From: Luminiphilus sp.
Lineage (GTDB): Bacteria > Pseudomonadota > Gammaproteobacteria > Pseudomonadales > Halieaceae
DNA length: 7,601 nucleotides
Assembly: GCA_022425845.1 (NCBI GenBank)
Contig: JAKMEU010000228.1
Coordinates: forward strand, 1-7,601
Reading direction: 5' to 3'
How positions within the stretch are numbered: position 1 is the stretch's first letter; the number at the start of each line of letters is the position of its first letter. A program made the position numbers and the translations under genes. Shown one piece after another: positions 1-7,070 of the stretch. Under the pieces are notes generated by a model, which saw only the letters and a program-made list of their open reading frames with translations, did no database searches and was not told the origin of the DNA.

Positions 1-1551
1 AGAGGGCCAGAACCGGCTCGCGAACTGCAATACGCCAAAATCCACGCGGCCCCCGCCCGACGCACAGCTTTCGATCTCAACATCGGGAAACTGCCGCTTC
101 ACCTCGCCCATTAATCGGTAGAGCGCCCGGGTCTGGCGGTGAACGGCAGGCAGACCGTCAACGTCACCTGCCTGATGGATATCACGATTCATGTCCCACT
201 TGAGATAACTGATGTCATAGTCGCCCAGTAATTTCGTAATCACGGCCAACAGGTGGCAAAACACATCGTCCCGCCCCAGGTCCAAAACCAATTGATTTCG
301 AGCCAGTAACCGGGGCGCCGGGTCGTGATGCAGCACCCAGTCAGGATTCGCTCGATACAAGTTGCTGTCTGGATTCACCATCTCGGGCTCAATCCAAAGC
401 CCAAACGCCATACCCCGTTCTCGGCAGGCCTCGATCAGTGGATTCAGGCCCCGGGGAAACTTGGCGGTGTCAACTTGCCAATCACCCAGCGAGGAACTGT
501 CGTCCTGCCGTCCTTCGAACCATCCATCATCAAGCACAAACCGCTCGACACCCAGTTCCGCTGCCTGTTGAATCAACGTGAGCACACTGGATTCGCTGAC
601 ATCAAAATATAAAGCTTCCCAGGTATTGAGCTGCACCGGGCGGGGTTTATCCCGGCTAGCCCTGGGTGCAGAAAAATCCTTCCGTACCAATTGATGCCAG
701 CTATGGGACAAACCACCCAAGCCCTCGCAGCTGACCGCGCACCAAATCTCGGGTGTTGCGTAGACCTCCCCTGCCTGAAGCTCGACCTCCCCCGGCGCCA
801 GCAATTCGCCCATCTGGATAAAGCGTCGTCCGTCGGCCAACTGTTCGATGCGTGTTCGATAATTGCCGCTCCACGCAAGATGGCAGGCTAACGCCTCCCC
901 CGAACCCTCAGTCGTGAACTGCTCTTGCATCAACAGATACGGGGGAGACTGGTGGGAACTGCGACCACAGCGGTTTTCCCTGACATAGGCTCCTTGTGAG
1001 AGGGCTGGCATATGCTGCTGGAATTCCAGTCCCCAGCGACCCTGAAAGCCGCGGCAATGCGTGAGGTTATCCGGCAGTGACAGGGTCACATTACATTCAG
1101 TAATTTGGAGGCCATCTTCCGGGCTGTCATTGACGACCTGCACCGCAATGGAAAAGACCGGCAGTTCAGCATCGAGGGCAATGAGGTAACGCAAACTCAC
1201 CTGAGTAGCTCGGCAGCCGGCCTCCAGTATCAACTGCCTGCTGCTGGGCTGACTGACCGCTTGTAATTCAGGGTGCAACTGCCAACAGCGGTTATCCCGG
1301 TGCAGGGCGATACCCGGGGACCCCAAAAATCCAGATGTCACATCGGGAAGCAAGGCAATGGGTGCGGATTGGGCCGGGGATGCCGGAGCTTCACCCCGAT
1401 CCAACAGATCCAGATAGTCGGGTACAAGGCGGGCAACACGGGGCCCGAAATACATCAGCGCGGGCAGCCTGTGTCGACAATCAATGACCAGAGACGTACT
1501 TTCGTTGGCTAGCTGATAGCAGGGGTCATGATCCGGTAACGACTCCGACAT
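1..1551 (-). CDS. aga: Alpha-galactosidase, glycoside hydrolase family 36 (3' end cut by window edge)
   Basis: Retaining alpha-galactosidase that removes terminal alpha-linked galactose from raffinose-type or similar galactosides. The frame is open for all 517 codons from the ATG at 1551 down to base 1; the protein continues outside, and GH36 enzymes are usually about 700-750 residues. Visible in order: an N-terminal beta-sandwich region (to about residue 280), NTWEALYFD (309-317), FVLDDGWF (338-345) followed by DDSSSLGDW, then GLWIEPEMVNPD, RNQLVLDL, and YLKWDMNR with the expected nucleophile Asp453. ESCASGGGRVDFG follows with the expected acid/base Asp504. No signal peptide is seen, so it should be cytoplasmic and need imported oligosaccharide. 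The 1551 start has AGGAG on its strand at 1567-1563, a long 11-nt spacing. An in-frame ATG at 1611 would add 20 residues but lacks a ribosome site. Family assignment is very secure; the exact substrate is not. Confidence 0.96.
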   Translation of the reverse strand, partial: MSESLPDHDPCYQLANESTSLVIDCRHRLPALMYFGPRVARLVPDYLDLLDRGEAPASPAQSAPIALLPDVTSGFLGSPGIALHRDNRCWQLHPELQAVSQPSSRQLILEAGCRATQVSLRYLIALDAELPVFSIAVQVVNDSPEDGLQITECNVTLSLPDNLTHCRGFQGRWGLEFQQHMPALSQGAYVRENRCGRSSHQSPPYLLMQEQFTTEGSGEALACHLAWSGNYRTRIEQLADGRRFIQMGELLAPGEVELQAGEVYATPEIWCAVSCEGLGGLSHSWHQLVRKDFSAPRASRDKPRPVQLNTWEALYFDVSESSVLTLIQQAAELGVERFVLDDGWFEGRQDDSSSLGDWQVDTAKFPRGLNPLIEACRERGMAFGLWIEPEMVNPDSNLYRANPDWVLHHDPAPRLLARNQLVLDLGRDDVFCHLLAVITKLLGDYDISYLKWDMNRDIHQAGDVDGLPAVHRQTRALYRLMGEVKRQFPDVEIESCASGGGRVDFGVLQFASRFWPS

Positions 1552-1622
1552 GTCGGCACGCTCTCCTGTTGGGCTGTGGACGAAGGGTACGGTACGGCAG
1601 AGGCACAGCATACCGCTGGTAG

Positions 1623-1637
1623 GTGTCTGGGATACAC
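1623..1637. promoter_or_regulatory. Candidate operator, GTGT-N7-ACAC palindrome
   Basis: The 15-bp element GTGTCTGGGATACAC has perfect 4-bp outer arms and one further symmetric T/A pair. Its GTG...CAC edges recall GalR/LacI-family operators, but it lacks their central CG. It overlaps the best plus-strand -10 candidate (1633-1638), where bound repressor would block galT transcription. An 11-bp palindrome, TACCGCTGGTA, abuts it at 1611-1621. Arms this short can occur by chance, so this is only a candidate. Confidence 0.3.
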
Positions 1638-1674
1638 TTCCGGCCCTGAGACTCTTTTGCCAAGCGACAGTATC

Positions 1675-1679
1675 GGAGG
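1675..1679 (+). promoter_or_regulatory. Ribosome binding site of galT (decides the UUG start)
   Basis: GGAGG lies four bases before TTG at 1684, the only in-frame start codon close downstream of a good Shine-Dalgarno sequence. There is no ATG in this frame before the conserved SHRRRNALTG block. Starting at 1684 puts the first zinc-ligand cysteines at residues 52 and 55, the same numbers as in E. coli GalT. The farther upstream GTG (1576) and TTG (1657) would add non-homologous residues. Confidence 0.7.
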
Positions 1680-1683
1680 CATT

Positions 1684-2757
1684 TTGCTTAACGAGGTAAG
1701 CAGTGGCGATAGCCACAGACGGCGCAACGCACTGACGGGTGACTGGGTTCTGGTCAGCCCCGGGCGCGCTGATAGACCCTGGTCAGGAGAGGACGACTTA
1801 TCCAGCACCGAGACCGGCGATGAACACCGGCAAGACTGCCCACTTTGTCCCGACACCCTACGGAGTAATGGCGAGCGCAATCCGCGCTACCACGGACCCT
1901 ACGTATTCAAGAATGACTTTTCGGCACTCACACAATCCACGCCGCCCACTGCAAATGACGTCCAGCAGGAAACCCGGGACGACTTGCCGGATTTTTTAAG
2001 GGCATCACCGGCCCGTGGAGAATGCCGCGTCATTTGTTTTGACCACCGGCACAACAAAACGCTGGCAGATCTAACGCCTGCGGAACTCGAAAAATTACTC
2101 GAGCTTCAGCAGCGTGAGTACCAGGAGCTCGCCTCCCGCTACCCCTGCGTCACCCTGTTTGAAAATAAGGGCGAGATGATGGGGTGCTCCCAACCCCACC
2201 CCCATGGTCAGATATGGGCTCATGATCATCTGTCCTCCATGATCCTGCGGGAGGAAGCAAACCAAGAAGCCTACTTTCAAACTCACGGGTCCGCCTTGCT
2301 GGCCGACTACCAGGCATGGGAATCCAGCGCAGGCGAACGCGTTGTGTTTGAAAATAGTGCCTGGCTGGTGGTCGTCCCCTACTGGGCAGCATGGCCTTTT
2401 GAAACACTGGTCGTGACCAAGCAGGCCATTACCCATCTGGGCGAACTCACGGCCCATCACCGGGAAACTCTCGCTGAAACGCTGGCGGTCGTCACGCGTT
2501 GCTACGACGCGCTGTTTGGCTGCCCGTTTCCCTACTCCATGGGCTGGCATAGTGCCCCCACAAACAAGGTGGCACCGCACTGGCGATTGCATGCCCACTT
2601 CTTCCCACCCCTGTTGCGCTCTGCGACGGTTAAAAAACATATGGTGGGCTACGAAATGCTGGGAGAGTCGCAGCGGGACCTGACGCCGGAATCGGCCGCA
2701 GCCCGACTGCGGCCTCTGGCCGATCACGTCCGGCAGCAGTTGAGTGGGGTTCGGTGA
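1684..2757 (+). CDS. galT: Galactose-1-phosphate uridylyltransferase
   Basis: Leloir enzyme of the HIT superfamily: UDP-glucose + galactose-1-phosphate gives UDP-galactose + glucose-1-phosphate, through a uridylylated histidine. From the TTG start it is 357 residues, normal for the family. It shows RRRNALTGDWVLVSP (12-26), the zinc ligands Cys52, Cys55, His123 and His172, and PHPHGQIW (171-178) with the expected nucleophile His174. The second metal site is also present: Glu190, His289 in GWH, and His303 and His305 in LHAH. These map to E. coli C52, C55, H115, H164, H166, E182, H281, H296 and H298. The residue before PHPHG is Gln170, where Asn is usual. A loop at 292-299 is one residue shorter than in E. 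coli. First gene of the operon; its TGA overlaps the galK start. A GTG at 1576 would extend the frame but adds 36 residues without family similarity. Confidence 0.96.
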   Translation: MLNEVSSGDSHRRRNALTGDWVLVSPGRADRPWSGEDDLSSTETGDEHRQDCPLCPDTLRSNGERNPRYHGPYVFKNDFSALTQSTPPTANDVQQETRDDLPDFLRASPARGECRVICFDHRHNKTLADLTPAELEKLLELQQREYQELASRYPCVTLFENKGEMMGCSQPHPHGQIWAHDHLSSMILREEANQEAYFQTHGSALLADYQAWESSAGERVVFENSAWLVVVPYWAAWPFETLVVTKQAITHLGELTAHHRETLAETLAVVTRCYDALFGCPFPYSMGWHSAPTNKVAPHWRLHAHFFPPLLRSATVKKHMVGYEMLGESQRDLTPESAAARLRPLADHVRQQLSGVR

Positions 2758-3893
2758 CAGTGACGGGCTTCGAACAGCATTTTGGCTCACCGGCTCAGGG
2801 CGAGTCCTCAGCACCCGGCCGCGTCAATCTAATCGGTGAATTCACCGACTACAACGAGGGATGGGTACTCCCATGCGCCCTAGAGTTCCGTTGCCGGGCC
2901 CACTGGCGCCGACGCCCAGACAACAAGATTGTGGTGGTTTCACAAGAATATCCAGGAGAGCGCGATGAATTTGATGGTAATGCGCCCTATCAGCAGGGCT
3001 CCCTGCCCTGGGCCAACTACGTGCGTGCTGTGGTCGCGGCCTCGCAAACGACGGGCTATCCCATGGGCGGTATCGACCTACTCCTGCATAGCAACGTGCC
3101 CCAGGGACGTGGGCTCTCGTCCTCCGCAGCCCTTGAGGTGGCAGTGCTTGGAGCCCTGGCCAGCGCCTTCGATTGGCCTCTAGAAACCACTGAAATCGCT
3201 CGCCTCGGCCAGCTGGCGGAAAATCAATTTATAGGCTGTCAATGCGGCATTATGGACCAACTGGTTTCCGCCGCCGCCGAACCCGGGTCTGCCCTGCTTC
3301 TGGACTGTCAGTCGCTGGAGACCACTGCCATTGGTATTCCTGAGCAATGGACACTGGTCGTGCTCGATTCCAATCACCCGCGGCAATTGGTGGACAGCGA
3401 GTACAACGACCGTCGGCGTGACTGCGAGTTGGCCTGCCGCATTATCGGAGTCAACAGCCTGCGCGCAGCAACCCCTGCGCAACTGGAAGCTTACCGGAGT
3501 GAAATGACCACCTCCCAGTTTCTCAGGGCAAAACATGTGATCGAAGAAAATCAGCGCGTGCAGGCCTCGGCAGAGGCATTGGCAAACGGACGGCTTACTG
3601 ACCTCGCCCAATTGCTGGGCGAGGGCCATCGTTCACTCGCTGACCAATTTGAAGTCACCGTGGCCGCCACTGATGCCCTGGTAGCCATTGCCAAGGCCGC
3701 TCTGGGAGACAGGGTCGCCGCGCGCCAGACCGGTGGTGGTTTTGGTGGCGCAGTCATCTGCCTGTGCCATCACGATGATGTCGAGACCCTGGTGACAGCC
3801 GTCCACCAAGAATACGGCGCACGAACCGGCCTTGAAGCCACTGTATTCAGCAGCCGCGCCGGCGCAGGCCTGGAGCTTGTCAGCTATGACTAA
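2754..3893 (+). CDS. galK: Galactokinase, with Phe replacing the signature His
   Basis: GHMP-family kinase that phosphorylates alpha-D-galactose with ATP to galactose-1-phosphate; 379 residues, cytoplasmic. The galactokinase signature is at 20-34 (APGRVNLIGEFTDYN), with catalytic-site Arg23. The ATP-binding motif GRGLSSSAAL is at 118-127, the expected catalytic base Asp168 is in CGIMDQ, and the third GHMP motif TGGGFGGA is at 326-333. Position 30 is Phe (codon TTC at 2841-2843), whereas the classic signature reads GEHTDYN; the equivalent human residue is His44, near the sugar. Everything else looks intact, so I read it as a working enzyme with a variant sugar pocket. The GTG start at 2754 overlaps the galT TGA as GTGA, preceded only by a purine-rich GAGTGGGG, which suggests translation coupled to galT. 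Its own stop lies inside the next gene's start region. Confidence 0.95.
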   Translation: MTVTGFEQHFGSPAQGESSAPGRVNLIGEFTDYNEGWVLPCALEFRCRAHWRRRPDNKIVVVSQEYPGERDEFDGNAPYQQGSLPWANYVRAVVAASQTTGYPMGGIDLLLHSNVPQGRGLSSSAALEVAVLGALASAFDWPLETTEIARLGQLAENQFIGCQCGIMDQLVSAAAEPGSALLLDCQSLETTAIGIPEQWTLVVLDSNHPRQLVDSEYNDRRRDCELACRIIGVNSLRAATPAQLEAYRSEMTTSQFLRAKHVIEENQRVQASAEALANGRLTDLAQLLGEGHRSLADQFEVTVAATDALVAIAKAALGDRVAARQTGGGFGGAVICLCHHDDVETLVTAVHQEYGARTGLEATVFSSRAGAGLELVSYD

Positions 3894-5895
3894 ACAGAAA
3901 TTTACCGGCGGGAATGCTGCTCTGGCACTGGGCGTCTGTTACTACCCGGAGCACTGGCCAGAGGACGATTGGGCTGACGATGCTGCGCAAATGGTTGCCC
4001 TGGGGCTGCGTTTTGTTCGCATCGGAGAATTTGCCTGGTCGCGCCTGGAACCTCGCGAGGGCGTTTTCGACTTTGATTGGCTGGATCGGGCGATCCACAC
4101 GCTGGCCGGCGCGGGGCTGCAGGTCATACTCTGCACGCCCACCGCGACCCCACCCAAGTGGCTGATCGATGCTCATCCCGACATACTCCCCGTGGACCCA
4201 CACCATGGTCATACGCGAGGCTTCGGCTCTCGTCGGCATTACGACTTCTCAAGCCCTCAATTTCTTAAAGAAGCACAGCGTATATCCGCTGTCCTGGCCA
4301 GACGTTATGGCGATGACAGTCGCATCGCGGGGTGGCAGACCGATAATGAGCTGTGCTGCCACGATACAACCCACAGTGCCTCCCCCCAAGCGCGCAGTGC
4401 ATTTCAAGGCTGGTGCAAAAACCACTATGGGGAAATAGAACGGCTGAACGCCGCGTGGGGCAATGTGTTCTGGTCCATGGAATATCCCTCCTTCGACAGC
4501 ATCGAGCTTCCCTTTGCCACCGTTACAGAGCCCAACCCGGCTCACCAGCTGGCCTACCGGCGCTTCGCCTCGGAGCAGGTTATCCACTTCCATGACAGCT
4601 GCATTGACGCCATGCGACCCCATGTCCAAGGTCAGTGGATTACCCACAACTTTATTCCCATGAAAGATACCCAGGTGGACTGCTTTGCCCTGGCCCGTCC
4701 ACTTGATTTTGTCAGCTACGACAGCTACCCGTTGGGCCGAAGCGAATTCCTGCTGGGCAGGGAGGAGCCTGAACTCGCGCAACGCTACATGCGAACGGGC
4801 CATCCTGACTACACAGCCTATTATCTGGATCAGTGCAGGGGTTTGAAAAGACAGGGCTTCTGGATCATGGAGCAGCAGCCCGGGCCCGTTAACTGGGCGC
4901 CCAGCAACCCGCGCCCCGCTGAGGGGATGGTGACCCTGTGGACACTGGAAGCGATTGCCCACGGTGCGGACGTGGTGTCCTATTTCCGCTGGCGCCAGGC
5001 CGCGTTTGCACAGGAGCAGATGCATGCAGGATTGTTACGTCCCGATCGGAGTCGAAGCGATGCCTGGGCAGAGATAGAGACCGTCGTGAAGGTACTGGAC
5101 GCTCTCGCGCCACTGCCCTTGCCCCAACCTACAGCACAGGTCGCACTCGTGGTTGACGTCAGCGCGCAGTGGGTCACCGAAATCGAGAAGCAGGGGCAGC
5201 ATGCTGAAGCACAACGGGTCGCGTTCCAGTTTTATCGCTGCCTGCGGCAACTCGATATAACCGTCGACATTGTCAGTGCCGATGCGGATCTTGCGGGCTA
5301 TGCGCTGGTGATGGTGCCGTCGCTGCCCATTGTTCGCCCTGCGCTGCTTGAATCCCTCGCTGATACGTCCGCCGCAGTGCTCTTCGGGCCTCGATGCGGC
5401 GCCAAAACTGAGGAATTCCAGATACCGCCCCAGCGTGCTCCCGGCGCATTACAGACTCTGGTCGATATACGGGTTAATTCCGTTGAAACCTTGCGCCCTG
5501 ACGTAGCTGAGGGGTTCGACTACCAGGGAAACACCTTCCTGAGCCGCCTCTGGTGCGAGGACATTTCGGTCGGTAACGCCTCGGTGGAAATGCGCTACCA
5601 GTCAACCCGGGCCGGTCTGGTTCGCAATAACCGTTGCCTGTATCTGGCCACCCTGACTGACGACGCCTTTCTGCTGCAGTTGTTTAAAAACCTGCTTGGC
5701 GAGGCGGGGATCTCCTGGCAAGCGATGCCTGACGATGTTCGCTGCATACGCCGAGGGGAAGTCGGCTTCGCCTTCAATTACGGCGCCAGGCCCGCTCCCC
5801 TGACCGGCCTCGCAGACAAGACGTTTTTATGGGGGAGTGAGGAAATACCCGGTCACGGTGTCAGTATCTGGCGTGAGCCGGGGACGGGCAGCTAA
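3886..5895 (+). CDS. bga: Beta-galactosidase, glycoside hydrolase family 42
   Basis: Retaining beta-galactosidase of 669 residues, usual for GH42, with no signal peptide, so acting on imported beta-galactosides. An (alpha/beta)8 barrel spans roughly 1-390 and opens with GVCYYPEHWPEDDW (16-29). The acid/base Glu155 lies in WQTDNE (150-155), and the nucleophile Glu329 in WIMEQQPGPVNWAP (326-339). A trimerisation domain of glutamine-amidotransferase-like fold should follow (about 395-600), then a small C-terminal beta domain ending near GVSIW. The four zinc-binding cysteines of Thermus-type GH42 enzymes are absent: Asp120 stands in RRHYDFSS and the CxCxxC segment reads as SASPQA (164-169). ATG 3886 is chosen over an upstream GTG at 3832 because GGAG at 3872-3875 precedes it and it is the first codon of the conserved product. 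It overlaps the galK end by 8 bases, and its TAA overlaps the galE stop. Natural substrate (lactose, galacto-oligosaccharide or arabinogalactan fragments) cannot be told. Confidence 0.95.
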   Translation: MTKQKFTGGNAALALGVCYYPEHWPEDDWADDAAQMVALGLRFVRIGEFAWSRLEPREGVFDFDWLDRAIHTLAGAGLQVILCTPTATPPKWLIDAHPDILPVDPHHGHTRGFGSRRHYDFSSPQFLKEAQRISAVLARRYGDDSRIAGWQTDNELCCHDTTHSASPQARSAFQGWCKNHYGEIERLNAAWGNVFWSMEYPSFDSIELPFATVTEPNPAHQLAYRRFASEQVIHFHDSCIDAMRPHVQGQWITHNFIPMKDTQVDCFALARPLDFVSYDSYPLGRSEFLLGREEPELAQRYMRTGHPDYTAYYLDQCRGLKRQGFWIMEQQPGPVNWAPSNPRPAEGMVTLWTLEAIAHGADVVSYFRWRQAAFAQEQMHAGLLRPDRSRSDAWAEIETVVKVLDALAPLPLPQPTAQVALVVDVSAQWVTEIEKQGQHAEAQRVAFQFYRCLRQLDITVDIVSADADLAGYALVMVPSLPIVRPALLESLADTSAAVLFGPRCGAKTEEFQIPPQRAPGALQTLVDIRVNSVETLRPDVAEGFDYQGNTFLSRLWCEDISVGNASVEMRYQSTRAGLVRNNRCLYLATLTDDAFLLQLFKNLLGEAGISWQAMPDDVRCIRRGEVGFAFNYGARPAPLTGLADKTFLWGSEEIPGHGVSIWREPGTGS

Positions 5896-6881
5896 ACACG
5901 CCCCGCAGCCAGTTCGCGTCGATACTGCTCCCATGACCAGGCCGAATCAACAATCGCCTGCAGGTCTCTGGCCGGCCGCCACCCCAGCACGTCGGCTGCC
6001 AGACTCGCATCGGCAACAAGGCGTGCAGGGTCGCCCTCCCGACGGGCTCCAATGGCGTAACTAATCCCACTGCCCACGGCCTGTTCGCAGGCCTTTAGAA
6101 CCTCCATCACCGAGTAACCCCTGCCGTTACCGAGATTCAAGGTGTGAAACCCCCCTCGTCGATGCAGCAACTCCATGGCCCCGACATGGGCATCAGCCAG
6201 ATCCAACACATGAATATAGTCACGTATACAGGTGCCATCCGGCGTTTCGTAGTCATCACCAAAAATAGTCAGCGGCACATCATCCCCCGCCGCGCGGCGC
6301 AGAATATTTGGAATGAGGTGGGTTTCAGGCTCATGCCATTCACCCCGGTGATTATCAGCTGCCGCCCCCGCGGCATTAAAGTAGCGCAGGCACGCCGCAT
6401 TCAGTTGGCCCTGTTGGTGAACGTCAGACAAGAGCTGCTCCATCACGCGTTTGGTCTGTCCATACACGTTGATAGGCTGCAGGGCATGGGTTTCAGCGAT
6501 CAGTGGCGTCGTGGGATTACCGTACACCGCCGCCGTCGAGGAAAATACGCAGTCCCGCCAGCCTGACTCAAGCGCCACTTCAATCAGGTTGGCCGTGCCC
6601 GCAACGTTATTCTGGTAGTAGTAAAGCGGTCTCTCCGCCGATTCACCCACCAGGGATTTGGCAGCAAAATGAAACACGCCATCAAATGACCGGCCCGCCA
6701 GTGCCTCGCGAAGTGGCAGCAGTTCGCGCAGATCAACCTCAATCAGTTCCAGCCCCGCCACGGCCCAGCGATGACCCGAAGAAAGATCATCGAGCACCGT
6801 CACCTGATGACCCAATTCAGAGAGTCGCAGGCTGATATGTGAACCAATGTAGCCCGCCCCGCCGGTTACCAAATACTGCAT
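5892..6881 (-). CDS. galE: UDP-glucose 4-epimerase
   Basis: Extended short-chain dehydrogenase that interconverts UDP-galactose and UDP-glucose with bound NAD, closing the Leloir cycle and also supplying UDP-galactose for surface glycans. At 329 residues it is close to the usual 330-340. The NAD motif TGGAGYIGSH spans 6-15, with DDLSSG at 31-36 after the second Rossmann strand. The catalytic YxxxK is Tyr140-Lys144 in NVYGQTK. The catalytic Ser position of E. coli (Ser124) is Thr116 in SSTAAVYG, a common conservative swap. RYFNAAGA (166-173) and RDYIHVLDLA (220-229) are typical. The position of E. coli Tyr299, which gates N-acetyl sugars, is Leu288 in GDPARLVAD. The ATG at 6881 has GAGG four bases upstream. 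It is transcribed against the galT operon with a 4-bp stop overlap, so it has its own promoter. Confidence 0.96.
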   Translation of the reverse strand: MQYLVTGGAGYIGSHISLRLSELGHQVTVLDDLSSGHRWAVAGLELIEVDLRELLPLREALAGRSFDGVFHFAAKSLVGESAERPLYYYQNNVAGTANLIEVALESGWRDCVFSSTAAVYGNPTTPLIAETHALQPINVYGQTKRVMEQLLSDVHQQGQLNAACLRYFNAAGAAADNHRGEWHEPETHLIPNILRRAAGDDVPLTIFGDDYETPDGTCIRDYIHVLDLADAHVGAMELLHRRGGFHTLNLGNGRGYSVMEVLKACEQAVGSGISYAIGARREGDPARLVADASLAADVLGWRPARDLQAIVDSAWSWEQYRRELAAGRV

Positions 6882-6936
6882 GTCGCCTCGTTGCCCCCGC
6901 TATTTATCCTGCGCCTGTCCCGTAGCTCTGCCAGGC

Positions 6937-6977
6937 ACTGTAGCACTGACATACCGAAAAACGCGGGCGAGCTTCAA
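6937..6977 (-). promoter_or_regulatory. Candidate galE promoter
   Basis: On the minus strand TTGAAG (6977-6972) is followed after 18 bases by TATGTC (6953-6948). Slightly downstream is an extended -10, TGCTACAGT (6945-6937). Either would start galE mRNA within roughly 50-60 bases of its ATG. Both match the sigma-70 consensus only partly, and which one is used, if either, is unclear. Confidence 0.35.
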
Positions 6978-6980
6978 TCG

Positions 6981-6986
6981 TATAAA
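6981..6986 (+). promoter_or_regulatory. Candidate -10 element for the small membrane protein gene
   Basis: TATAAA matches the sigma-70 -10 consensus at five of six bases and lies about 150 bases before the downstream ATG. No convincing -35 hexamer sits 16-18 bases upstream, so this is tentative. Confidence 0.25.
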
Positions 6987-7070
6987 AAACGCCTGCACGG
7001 GGCGGGATGATCGGCAGCGCAGAGCCCAGGACCCCTGAACCGGGTCAGACTCGAACTCAACCGCTCGCTG

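Larger units (their letters stand above)
1552..1683. promoter_or_regulatory. Divergent control region between alpha-galactosidase and galT
   Basis: The only non-coding gap that can carry promoters for both the GH36 gene (minus) and the galT-galK-beta-galactosidase operon (plus). I find no strong consensus promoter on either strand. The best plus-strand -10 is TACACT at 1633-1638, without a matching -35. The best minus-strand -10 is TATGCT (1612-1607), also without a clear -35. Weak promoters would suit activator-dependent or repressed catabolic genes. Several short symmetric elements crowd the gap: GTAC-G-GTAC (1587-1595), TACC-GCT-GGTA (1611-1621) and GTGT-N7-ACAC (1623-1637). That both promoters lie here is inferred from gene orientation; exact sites are uncertain. 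Confidence 0.7.

Noticed and set aside
573..878. 101-codon minus-strand frame within the alpha-galactosidase region
   Set aside because: It is in a different frame from the GH36 protein, which runs unbroken through the same bases with all family motifs.
2095..2814. Long open frame (239 codons) on the minus strand opposite galT and the start of galK
   Set aside because: It lies opposite a gene with all its catalytic residues in frame; its product has no recognisable motif and reads as the usual antisense shadow of GC-rich coding DNA.
4249..5025. 258-codon minus-strand open frame opposite the GH42 gene
   Set aside because: It is antisense to the catalytic barrel of a confident GH42 enzyme and shows no domain signature.
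6144..6566. 140-codon plus-strand frame opposite galE
   Set aside because: It is antisense to the core of GalE, without motifs or a ribosome site.
7048..7056. GTTCGAGTC on the minus strand, like a tRNA T-loop
   Set aside because: The five bases on each side do not pair, and no acceptor, D or anticodon arm can be found nearby.
7030..7060. Resemblance of TGAACCGGGTCAG to part of the bacterial SRP (4.5S) RNA
   Set aside because: The defining GGAAGGAAGCAGCC-like apical segment is missing and no enclosing helix forms; the likeness is limited to a few bases around a 5-bp hairpin.
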